From assembly GCA_937892025.1 (NCBI GenBank), contig CALAVA010000002.1:1-11441 (forward strand): a stretch of 11,441 bases of DNA. The letters run 5' to 3'. This DNA is from an uncultured Bacteroidales bacterium (GTDB lineage Bacteria; Bacteroidota; Bacteroidia; Bacteroidales; WCHB1-69). Positions 1 to 8,000 of the stretch are shown here, piece after piece (position 1 is the stretch's first letter; each line of letters opens with the position of its first letter). A program made the translations under genes and the position numbers. Below the pieces are notes generated by a model that had not been told where the DNA came from, searched no databases, and saw only the letters and a program-made list of their open reading frames with translations.

Positions 1-5
1 TAGTT

Positions 6-953
6 ATGAATAATTGCAAAGAAAATTATGTGTTTTTCGAACCGAAAAAAGAAACTCTGCTCGATGGAAAGTACGATAAGGCTGCTGAATATGCACGTAA
101 GGGTATTGACGAAGCTACCAACAACAAACTTTACAATGCAAAACCAATGACCAAGACTGAGCTGGAAGATCCTGAGTCAGCCTTCTCAAAGGCTACTGCC
201 GGCTGGCTGTGGTACATCCACTATGATGCTGAGAATATGGGTAACCTCTGTAACTACACTGGTTGGGTATCTGCTGAGGCTGACTGGGGTTACAACTCTC
301 TGACTCAGTTTGTCATCGACCGCTCACTGTATGACCACATGACAGATACTGACTATCGTAAGCATTGGTTCTTGGATCCCAAGAAGTATGACTACTATGA
401 CTACAAGACTTGCCGTGACAAGGACTGGATTAATGCTGCAGCCAACTATACATCTATCAAGTTCCGCTGTCTGGGTGGCGACTACGAGACCTATACGATT
501 GGTGGTATTGCTGATGTCCCTGTAATGCGTATCGAGGAACTTTATCTCATCGAGGCTGAGGCTGTAGGTGCTTCTCAGGGTGTCAGTGCAGGTGTTTCTC
601 TTCTGAACAGCTTTATGAAGAACTATCGTGACCCAGCTTATAGCTGCAAGGCTTCAGACCTGCGTTCATTCCAGTTAGAAGTACTCGACCAGATGCGTAT
701 TGAGTCTTGGGGCGAGGGATGGGCATTCCCATCAGCCAAGCGTCTGCTACCTGATGTGATTCGTAACTACGAGGGTACTAATGCTCCTACCGACGACTTC
801 AAGATTAACTGTAAGGGTGGTAAGCCTTCATGGACACTGATGATTCCTAATGATGAGGTACAGTCAAATATGGCTCTTACTGGTAAGAACAATCCTGACC
901 CCTCTAACATCGTGGTGGGTCCTACGCCAATCGGTCAGTTCGCTACAAAGTAA
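6..953 (+). CDS. SusD/RagB-family nutrient-binding outer-membrane lipoprotein, C-terminal part (5'-truncated)
   Basis: This is the C-terminal part of a SusD-like protein, the surface lid that captures glycans or peptides for a SusC TonB-dependent channel. About 315 residues are visible, against roughly 500-650 for the family, and there is no signal peptide or lipobox. Family hallmarks are an alpha-helical TPR-like stretch at residues 20-40 (GKYDKAAEYARKGI), the segment PVMRIEELYLIEAEA (172-186), the C-terminal helix and loop DQMRIESWGEGWAFPSAKRL (228-247), and the closing IPNDEVQSN (280-288). The first 17 or so residues (NNCKENYVFF...) are AT-rich and do not resemble the helix expected there, so ATG 6 is probably not the true start; the frame is also open to the window edge. 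The lipoprotein gene follows 27 bases after the stop, as in Sus-like operons, where SusD normally follows SusC. The family call is firm; the substrate is unknown. Confidence 0.85.
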   Translation: MNNCKENYVFFEPKKETLLDGKYDKAAEYARKGIDEATNNKLYNAKPMTKTELEDPESAFSKATAGWLWYIHYDAENMGNLCNYTGWVSAEADWGYNSLTQFVIDRSLYDHMTDTDYRKHWFLDPKKYDYYDYKTCRDKDWINAAANYTSIKFRCLGGDYETYTIGGIADVPVMRIEELYLIEAEAVGASQGVSAGVSLLNSFMKNYRDPAYSCKASDLRSFQLEVLDQMRIESWGEGWAFPSAKRLLPDVIRNYEGTNAPTDDFKINCKGGKPSWTLMIPNDEVQSNMALTGKNNPDPSNIVVGPTPIGQFATK

Positions 954-980
954 AAATGAATAGCTAAAAAAGTAAGAATT

Positions 981-2978
981 ATGAAGAAATTATTTAAATA
1001 TACCTATTTGGCACTGGTTGGTATGGTAGCAACGCTCGTTGCATCCTGCTCCGACAGTTACAAATACGACGGACGTGGTACTTGGGATGCTTCTGACGGC
1101 TATGCCAATATCTACTTCGAGATTACCGATTCCACGCTGGAACTCGATCCAGCTGATCCTACGGAGGTTACTGTTAAGGTTTCACGCCGTAATACGCAAG
1201 GTGCCCTTACCGTTCCCTTTGAGATTAAGGAGAACACTAATGATGTGTTTAGCGTAGGGCAGGCCGTATTTGCTGATGGTGCTTCTGAGGCAGAGCTCAC
1301 TGTGTCTTTCCCGAAGGCCGAAGTAGGAAAACCCTATAAACTTTCTATCATGTCGAATGACCCCAACATCGTATCAAAGTACTCTTCAGGTGCAATTTAT
1401 ACCATTGAGGTAACTCGTGTGAAATGGAACGATGTAGGTTTCTACTACAAAGATGCTGCAAAGACTGAAAAAGTTGAGGGTATGGTGATGTATACAGATG
1501 ATATCATCACAGGCTTCTATGGTGTTGGAAATGAACAGTATCCTGTTAAAATGCAAGAACGTGATGATTTAAAGGGATACTTCCGTGTTGTTAATCTATA
1601 TAACGATTACATGGAAGGATACTATTCTGACCTATCAATGACAACTTACTTATATATTGATGCGACAGACCCTGAACATGTATATATTCCAGAACTTTTT
1701 GAATCAAATCTAGATGTCGGTTCTGGTCATATCTTGGTACATTCATTAGTTGGATTGAGAATCAAGCAAGACAGAGCAGACGAATTAACTGACGCTGACT
1801 TTGGAAAATATGAGAACGGCAAGATTACCTTCCCTATTGGAGCCCTGCTTATTGGCGAGGTTGACTATAATAGCGGCGCTTTGTATGGATCTAATCCTGC
1901 AGGACTTACATCTTTCGTTATCAATCCAGACCTTGATTTACACAATGCTGATATGACTTCTGATGAAGATTTCTCTTGGGAGTTAGTAAACAGTAACTAT
2001 ATGCTGGTTTCTGGTCAGTTGAAGACTCAGACAGAGAGCGTTGCTCTTTACAAGGGTACTTGCATCAACAAGGAAGGAAAGTGTGATGAGCGCTTTGCTG
2101 CTGAATATGGTACAGCCTATAAGATTGCTAGCCCATATGCTGACGGATACGATATTTACTTTGCGGTAAACGAAAAGGGTGAGGTTACCTTGCCTGAGGA
2201 CTTGAAATATCAGAATACTGGTATGAAGGCCGTTGGTAGTGAGGTCTATGCTATTATTTCTCCTGCTGCCTCTACCTTCACGGAGAATGTCATTACTCTA
2301 AAGATCGCCTTCCAGACCTATCCCGACAAGGAGGGTAACTTTACAGAGTATGGTTCAGCAGAGGAAGTTCTCCAGTTCATCACATGGACAAAGGTTGGAA
2401 CAGGTATGTATACCTATACGGCATATTTTACGGATTATGATGAGGCTACTGACACGGAGTATCCAGTAACGGATGGACCTTATGATATTTATCAGCGCGA
2501 CGATAAGCCAGATACATATAAGGTCGCTGATTGGGGTTATGGTGGTGAATTGTTGTTCACATGGGATAAAGAAACCAATGAATGCACTCTCCCAATTTCT
2601 TTCACAGGCTATATATCTGAATCAAATGGTAAGATGTATGTGAGTGATATGGTTTATCTGTATAATTTCTTTGGCTATTCAATGACTTATGATGATTATC
2701 CTTGTGTATATGATCCTGATAGCAAAACATTTACATTCTCTTTGGCTGTCTTCTCTCAGGACACAGGTTATTACTGGCCAGGTGAAGAAACTATGGTTGT
2801 TACATGGGATTCCTCTGCAAGTCGCAAGTCGTCAATGGCAAAGAATACCTCATTCAAAGGAAATCCTACTAAGCCAAAGAAGATGACCGTAGGCAAAAAA
2901 ATCACCCGTTTCGGAAATGGCACGAAGAAAAATGTCAAGACTGAACGTCTGTTGAATCCTTTTGCTCTCACAAAGTAA
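981..2978 (+). CDS. Surface lipoprotein of a Sus-like operon (Calx-beta-like N-terminus, duplicated module, basic tail)
   Basis: This 665-residue lipoprotein sits directly downstream of susD, the place of SusE/SusF-like surface binding proteins, so substrate binding at the outer membrane is the likely role (inference). The signal peptide is residues 1-22 with lipobox VASC and lipidated Cys23; ATG 981 places it correctly. Residues 42-147 form a beta-sandwich resembling Bacteroidetes Calx-beta/DUF4843-type domains. Two related modules follow, at about 148-295 and 467-592. Each starts with a Trp-containing VG..Y strand, has an RDD....Y.V element and ends with a K.TF.......F strand. The last ~55 residues (613-665) are Lys/Arg-rich and of low complexity, which is odd for a surface lipoprotein. 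Codons in the middle (about 1480-1800) are more AT-rich than at the start. I do not recognise a named family for the whole protein. A terminator follows 21 bases after the stop. Confidence 0.8.
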   Translation: MKKLFKYTYLALVGMVATLVASCSDSYKYDGRGTWDASDGYANIYFEITDSTLELDPADPTEVTVKVSRRNTQGALTVPFEIKENTNDVFSVGQAVFADGASEAELTVSFPKAEVGKPYKLSIMSNDPNIVSKYSSGAIYTIEVTRVKWNDVGFYYKDAAKTEKVEGMVMYTDDIITGFYGVGNEQYPVKMQERDDLKGYFRVVNLYNDYMEGYYSDLSMTTYLYIDATDPEHVYIPELFESNLDVGSGHILVHSLVGLRIKQDRADELTDADFGKYENGKITFPIGALLIGEVDYNSGALYGSNPAGLTSFVINPDLDLHNADMTSDEDFSWELVNSNYMLVSGQLKTQTESVALYKGTCINKEGKCDERFAAEYGTAYKIASPYADGYDIYFAVNEKGEVTLPEDLKYQNTGMKAVGSEVYAIISPAASTFTENVITLKIAFQTYPDKEGNFTEYGSAEEVLQFITWTKVGTGMYTYTAYFTDYDEATDTEYPVTDGPYDIYQRDDKPDTYKVADWGYGGELLFTWDKETNECTLPISFTGYISESNGKMYVSDMVYLYNFFGYSMTYDDYPCVYDPDSKTFTFSLAVFSQDTGYYWPGEETMVVTWDSSASRKSSMAKNTSFKGNPTKPKKMTVGKKITRFGNGTKKNVKTERLLNPFALTK

Positions 2979-3077
2979 TTCACCCGACTAACTAATAACA
3001 AGAAAGTTGTGCTGGGGCACACCCTCGCACAACTTTCTTTCACTTTTAAGTAAACCTCAACAAACAATTGAAAGTCT
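2979..3077. other. Intergenic region between lipoprotein and C10 protease genes
   Basis: This 99-base gap contains a strong hairpin terminator for the upstream operon, then 38 bases of AT-rich leader ending at the protease ATG. I see no TAnnTTTG-type promoter in it and no Shine-Dalgarno sequence. The protease is therefore transcribed either from a promoter that departs from the consensus or by read-through. Confidence 0.6.
3000..3039 (+). terminator. Rho-independent-like terminator after the Sus-like operon
   Basis: AGAAAGTTGTGC (3001-3012) pairs perfectly with GCACAACTTTCT (3027-3038), and A3000-T3039 extends the stem to 13 bp. After one T/C mismatch, GGGG (3014-3017) can pair with CCCT (3022-3025), leaving a 4-base loop. 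A T-rich run (TTTCTTTCACTTTT) follows on the plus strand. It lies 21 bases after the lipoprotein stop codon, so it most likely ends the susD-lipoprotein transcript. Confidence 0.85.
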
Positions 3078-4820
3078 ATGAAAAAGTATTTACTCTCATT
3101 ACTCCTCCTGACGGTCACACTGACATTGTCAGCCACAGAACGTCCAATGGCAAAGATGCGACAGGCTGCTGTGAAAACATTGAATGCCAACAAAGCCAAG
3201 GCTACTCTGAGCAAGCCGACTCTTGAAGTCTATAATGACGGGAGCAGTTTCACTATCGTAAGCCGTGACGACCGTTTCCCAGAAGTATTAGCATACGGTG
3301 TGGGAAATTTCGATATTGAGACGGCACCAGCAAATGTGAAATGGTGGTTCGAAGCTGTGCAGCGTAGCATGGAGAAAGCCGTTAAGGAGAATGCGCCTCG
3401 TCGTGCAGCTACAACCTATACGGCTGTAGCACCCATGATGACCACTAAGTGGGGGCAGAATGCGCCTTACAACAATTACTGCCCCGTGTTTGAGAAGGAA
3501 AAAACAAAAGCTCCTACGGGCTGCGTGGCTACGGCGATGGCTCAAATTATGAAATATTGGAACTATCCTACCAAAGGGATAGGCTCTAAGTCTTATATTC
3601 CGACAACACACCCAGAATATGGCACATTGTCGGCAAGTTTTATTGGTACTACTTATCAATGGTCTTCTATGCCTAACAAAGTAACAACTTCATCTTCCAC
3701 TACTGCCCAAACAGCAGTGGCTACTTTGATGTATCATTGTGGGGTGGCGGTATCTATGAATTACAAAACAAGTGCTGAAGGGGGGAGCGGGGCTTATACG
3801 ATATTGCCTGAAACTTATATTAATAATGGTTATATAGATGCGGCAACGGCTCTAAATAAATATTTCGGCTATAATACAGTAGGTTATTATAGAAATTCTT
3901 ATTCTGACAACAATTGGAAAACAATATTGAAAGGAGAATTAGATGCAGGACGACCTATTTTGTATGCCGGTCAAAGTTCAAGTAGTGGTCATGCTTTTGT
4001 TTGTGATGGTTATAATAGTAGCGATTATTTCCATTTCAATTGGGGGTGGTCAGGAAATTCTGATAACTATTATTTAATATCTGCTCTTAATCCACCTGCG
4101 TTGGGTACCGGTGGTGGCACGGGTGGTGGTTTTAATACAAACCAAAAAATTGTAACTATAGCTCCTCCATCTGATATAGATTTAAGGCACTATGGACGTA
4201 TGTTGTTGGCTCAGTCAGGGTCAAACTTAATTGTAAACACAACACAGACGATGCCGAAAAATACAGCGTTCTTTTTGAGAGATACTATTGCCAATTTTGG
4301 AACGGGAACTTTTAATGGAACTTTTCGCTATGATGTTCTAAACGCAAATAAGACTACTATAGTAGGGGAAGTTGGCTCCAAAGCAATAGAGTTAGAAGGA
4401 AAACATTATACGTTTTTTACTATCAATAATACTACTGGACTTTCACTTTCCGATGGAACTTATTATGTGCGAGGTGCGTACAAAGAGTCCTCTTCTTCTA
4501 CATGGTACACCATATCAGATGGAAATTATTCCAATCTATATGCTTTTACCATCAAAACTGTATTAGGAATAGATGATAAAGAAACGTTTAAAACATTGGT
4601 GTATCCTAATCCTGCACAAAATATTGTGCATTTTCAAGCAACGGAAAATTTGGAAAATGCCGTGGCGGAATTTGTGGATATATCAGGAAAAGTTGTTTAT
4701 CGAACCGCTTTTTCAGGTCAAGAAATTGCTTTTGATATCAGTGAGTTCGCCAAAGGAATTTATATTTTAAAAGTAAACCTGCCCAATAATTGTTTAACCT
4801 ATAAAATTGTAAAACAATAA
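3078..4820 (+). CDS. Secreted C10-family cysteine protease (streptopain/interpain-like) with T9SS type A sorting domain
   Basis: This 580-residue secreted protease resembles SpeB of streptococci and the interpains of Prevotella. A signal peptide ends near residue 19. A propeptide (about 20-110) resembles the inhibitory prodomain of C10 enzymes (Inhibitor_I69/Spi type) and ends near a dibasic PRRAA. In the catalytic domain (about 112-365) the nucleophile Cys149 lies in PTGCVATAMAQIMKYW, the catalytic His305 in GHAFVCDGY, and Asn321-Trp322 in HFNWGWSG. The Gly-rich loop LGTGGGTGGGFN (342-353) matches the C-terminal active-site loop of SpeB. Residues 366-495 look like an Ig-type beta-sandwich. 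Residues 505-580 (VYPNPAQNIVHF, DISGKVVY, FAKGIYILKV, YKIVKQ) are a T9SS type A sorting domain, so it is probably exported across the outer membrane and then cleaved. All catalytic residues are present. Codons become markedly more AT-rich after about 3600. Family call firm, targets unknown. Confidence 0.93.
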   Translation: MKKYLLSLLLLTVTLTLSATERPMAKMRQAAVKTLNANKAKATLSKPTLEVYNDGSSFTIVSRDDRFPEVLAYGVGNFDIETAPANVKWWFEAVQRSMEKAVKENAPRRAATTYTAVAPMMTTKWGQNAPYNNYCPVFEKEKTKAPTGCVATAMAQIMKYWNYPTKGIGSKSYIPTTHPEYGTLSASFIGTTYQWSSMPNKVTTSSSTTAQTAVATLMYHCGVAVSMNYKTSAEGGSGAYTILPETYINNGYIDAATALNKYFGYNTVGYYRNSYSDNNWKTILKGELDAGRPILYAGQSSSSGHAFVCDGYNSSDYFHFNWGWSGNSDNYYLISALNPPALGTGGGTGGGFNTNQKIVTIAPPSDIDLRHYGRMLLAQSGSNLIVNTTQTMPKNTAFFLRDTIANFGTGTFNGTFRYDVLNANKTTIVGEVGSKAIELEGKHYTFFTINNTTGLSLSDGTYYVRGAYKESSSSTWYTISDGNYSNLYAFTIKTVLGIDDKETFKTLVYPNPAQNIVHFQATENLENAVAEFVDISGKVVYRTAFSGQEIAFDISEFAKGIYILKVNLPNNCLTYKIVKQ

Positions 4821-4836
4821 TAGCTATGAAGACTAT

Positions 4837-4874
4837 AGAAATGGTGGCAGAATGTACATTCTGCCACCATTTCT
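4837..4874. terminator. Perfect inverted repeat, probable terminator after the protease gene
   Basis: The 18-base arm GAAATGGTGGCAGAATGT (4838-4855) is followed immediately by its exact reverse complement (4856-4873), and A4837-T4874 adds a nineteenth pair. There is no spacer, so a real RNA hairpin would open a few central pairs as its loop. Only a short T-rich run (TTTCTT) follows. It begins 16 bases after the protease stop and very probably ends that transcript. A protein-binding palindrome is the alternative. Confidence 0.75.
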
Positions 4875-4942
4875 TGGTATTATCAACCTTATTCATGAAA
4901 AAGCAATCTTTTTTGGGTAAAATAATTTGAGATTATTGGTGG

Positions 4943-4971
4943 TTTGCAAAAGAAAAAAATTAGTATTTTTG
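4943..4971 (+). promoter_or_regulatory. Bacteroidetes-type promoter (-33 TTTG, -7 TAnnTTTG) for the giant gene
   Basis: TTTG at 4943-4946 and TATTTTTG at 4964-4971 match the Bacteroidetes primary-sigma consensus TTTG...TAnnTTTG. The gap is 17 bases, slightly shorter than the usual ~19-21. This predicts a transcript start near 4977-4980. It is the only promoter-like match found between the protease and the giant gene, and it sits just downstream of a terminator, as expected for an independent unit. Confidence 0.65.
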
Positions 4972-5090
4972 CAGAATGCAATAGAAATGTTTTCATGGAA
5001 TAAATAATTGAATAATAGACGAATAAAAACGCAGAGGTTGCCGAAAATCTGGAATAGAGTAGGCATAACAAAAAAAATACACACAAAAAA

Positions 5091-8000
5091 ATGAAAAAGT
5101 TTTGTTTATTTTTATGCGGAATATTTTTGATTCTGCAGCAGGCAGGAGCCCAAGTTACCAATTTGGTAACAGAAAACTTTGACGGGACGGTAACTTTTAC
5201 CGCGACGAATTTGTCCAATTCAGGTTGGTCTTCAGAGAGTGCGTACAGTGTTTCTACTCCAAACTCTTATAGGGGAACCATTCCGACTTCAGGTGGCGAC
5301 TCCATCATTCTGACGAGTCCTGTTTATGATTTTTCGAACTATGAGAATGTGCGTTTGAGTTTTGACCACATTTGTAAGGTTCCTTCTTCAGATGTGGCTC
5401 GGATAGAGTATCGTGTGGACCAGATGGGTCAAGCGGGAGCGTGGAAAGTGATTCCGACTTCATCTTATACGGGTTCAGGGAAATTTTACGATGGTCTGTT
5501 TAGTGCCTCAAGTTATGACATTTGGGATAGCACGAACAATCTTTCTCAACCCACCGATTCGTGGTGGCAGTCCGAGTCTTTTGATATGACAAACCAAGTA
5601 GGTTATGAGCGTGCTCAATTTCGTTTTATTATTAAGAAAGGGAATGTAACGGGAACGAACTTTGCTTACGGCTGGTTGTTGGATAATTTTAAGATAGACG
5701 TATCTGCTCATATTGTAAATCCGCCTACGGTAGAGATAACCTCTGCTTCAACGCGAGGTCGCCAGATATACAATGGTCCATTTCCAATATATGTAAAATT
5801 GGAGAGCAATACTCCTGCGGCGATGTTGGTTCCGAAAGTACAATTGACAATCAGTTATGAGGGTACAGTTCGTTATGATTCGGCAACTTTGACAGTTTCT
5901 TCAGGGACAACCTATATGGCTCAAGTAGGTCCTTATTTAACGGGTACCCGAGTAGATTATAAGGTAATAGGTTATGATGCCTATGGCAATATGTCCAGCG
6001 ATTCTTCTTATCTAATAGTGGGACGAGAGGGCAAACATTTCTATTGGAAAGATACCGTTTCTACGGTTTACACAGCGTATGCTCCTTATTATGATTATTA
6101 TACTTATAGTTGGTCAAGGGTTTTGTATTTGGGTTCAGAATTGCGAAGTGGCACAATAACTCACTTGGCATGGAAATGTTCTACAGCCAACACATTGACT
6201 GACAGTGTTTATGTGTGGATGCAATCTACCACAGCGACAACTGTTCCTACGGGAAACTACGCAGACCCCTCTGCTTCAGGAGCCACTTTGGTATGGTCAG
6301 GTCCGATAACGACAAAAATAGGTTGGGTAGATTTATATTTGGATACACCGTTTAATTTTAATAAAGATTCTAATTTAATTATAACGACAGCGGTAACTCA
6401 AAATCCAACCCATACCACAACCAACTGGTTGAGATTATCCTCAACACTTTCCGGTCGTACAAGATATGGATATAATAATACTGCAATGACATCTGTAAAC
6501 AATACGTCATCAACTTATGTGCCTTTGTTACGTTTGAGTTTTGATTTGGATAGCAATGATGTATTGTTGAACAATATCACTCCTGATTATGTGATGGGTG
6601 GAGCAACTCCCGTACAGGCGATGATACAAAATTTAGGTTTGAACAATTTGACATCTGCTGTAATAAGTTGGTCTGTCAATGGGGTACAACAACCCGATTA
6701 CAATTGGACAGGCAATTTGGTAGAAGGGGATAAGGACACGGTAACTTTAGGAAACTATATGCCGACGGCGAAAGATTATGATACCATAAAAGTTTGGGTA
6801 CATACGCCCAATGGTGTAAACAATGACACTTCAAGATTGACCAAAATTGTATTTGGTTGCAATGGTGCTAATCCTATTTCAGGTGTTTTCACGGTAGGTT
6901 CAGAACCGACAAATGATTTTACTAACGTAGCCGCTGCTTTGAGTTTCTTCAATTCTTGTGGTGTATCAGGAGATATAGAATTGGCATTGACCGATAGTGT
7001 GATAGAAGAGCGTTGGGATTTTTCAAACATTGGCTCCAATTGGGGTACCAATCAATTGATAATCCGTTCAGCAGCCAACAATGCAGACAGTACTATATTG
7101 AGACCAAATTTAGCTACTGGCAATGTTGCAGGGGTTATCTTTAACAATAGTCATAATATTACTTTAAAATATTTGACAATAGATGGGAATAGTACAAAAT
7201 TTGGCAAAGTCTATCCGACTTCAGGTCCAATAAGATTTAATGGTTCAGCAAGCAATATCAATATTAGTTATTGTAAACTACTTGCGAAGGACACAGCTTC
7301 TGTTACGACTTCTACTTGGCAGGGTGCTATTCGTAAGGCAACTAATACAGGGGTGTTAACCAATGTTCGCATAGACCACAATGAAATTAGTTTTGGTTAT
7401 TATGGACTTTATATTAATGGAGGGACAGCAACAGATTATGGTTTGGTGTATATAGATAGTAATGAAATAACAAATATTTATGGGCAAGCCATATATCTAT
7501 ATTATGCAAATCCGTATGTTCGTGGCAATAAAAATATAGCACGCACAGCCCATGCTAATCCATGGTATGGTATCCATTGTGTGTATGGTGATTATGGTGA
7601 AATTTGCAACAATCACATACAAAGTTTATCTTCAGGCAGAGCAGAGGGTATCAATTTGGGACAATTAGGTAAAGCCAATACACCTATATTGGTGGCCAAT
7701 AATGAAGTGGCAATCTACTCTACAACAACAGATAATGCTATGAGTACCAATACCAATGAATGTCATATAGATTTTATCAACAATTCTATATTTATGATGG
7801 GGACAAGTGGAGTAAGAGGTATTCAGGTACATTCTAATACAACTTCAACCTTTACTATTCGGAATAATAATATTGTTGGATTGTATAGTAGTATGTATCC
7901 TATTTATCTGCCATCGGCTATGGTTCCTTATTGCGATATAGCCAATAATAACCAATGGACAAGTGGTACTTATTGGGGATATGTTGGTGCTAATAAAACA

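Larger units (their letters stand above)
4821..5090. other. Intergenic/leader region upstream of the giant beta-helix gene
   Basis: This 270-base non-coding stretch holds the palindromic terminator (4837-4874), then AT-rich DNA carrying a Bacteroidetes-type promoter (4943-4971), then a leader of about 110 bases up to ATG 5091. The bases just before the start (ACACACAAAAAA) are A-rich with no Shine-Dalgarno sequence, as is usual for Bacteroidetes. I saw no riboswitch fold or convincing small gene in it. Confidence 0.6.

Noticed and set aside
2771..3214. Antisense open frame of 147 codons across the lipoprotein end, terminator and protease start
   Set aside because: It spans the intergenic terminator and two confident plus-strand genes, and the translation has no recognisable features.
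4987..5007. Tiny leader frame (MFSWNK) downstream of the promoter
   Set aside because: Six codons with no ribosome-binding context or attenuator-like structure; expected by chance.
4889..5218. Antisense open frame of 109 codons over the promoter and leader of the giant gene
   Set aside because: Its Phe/Leu/Ile/Lys-rich translation comes from AT-rich non-coding DNA read backwards. It overlaps a good promoter and the signal-peptide codons of the giant gene.
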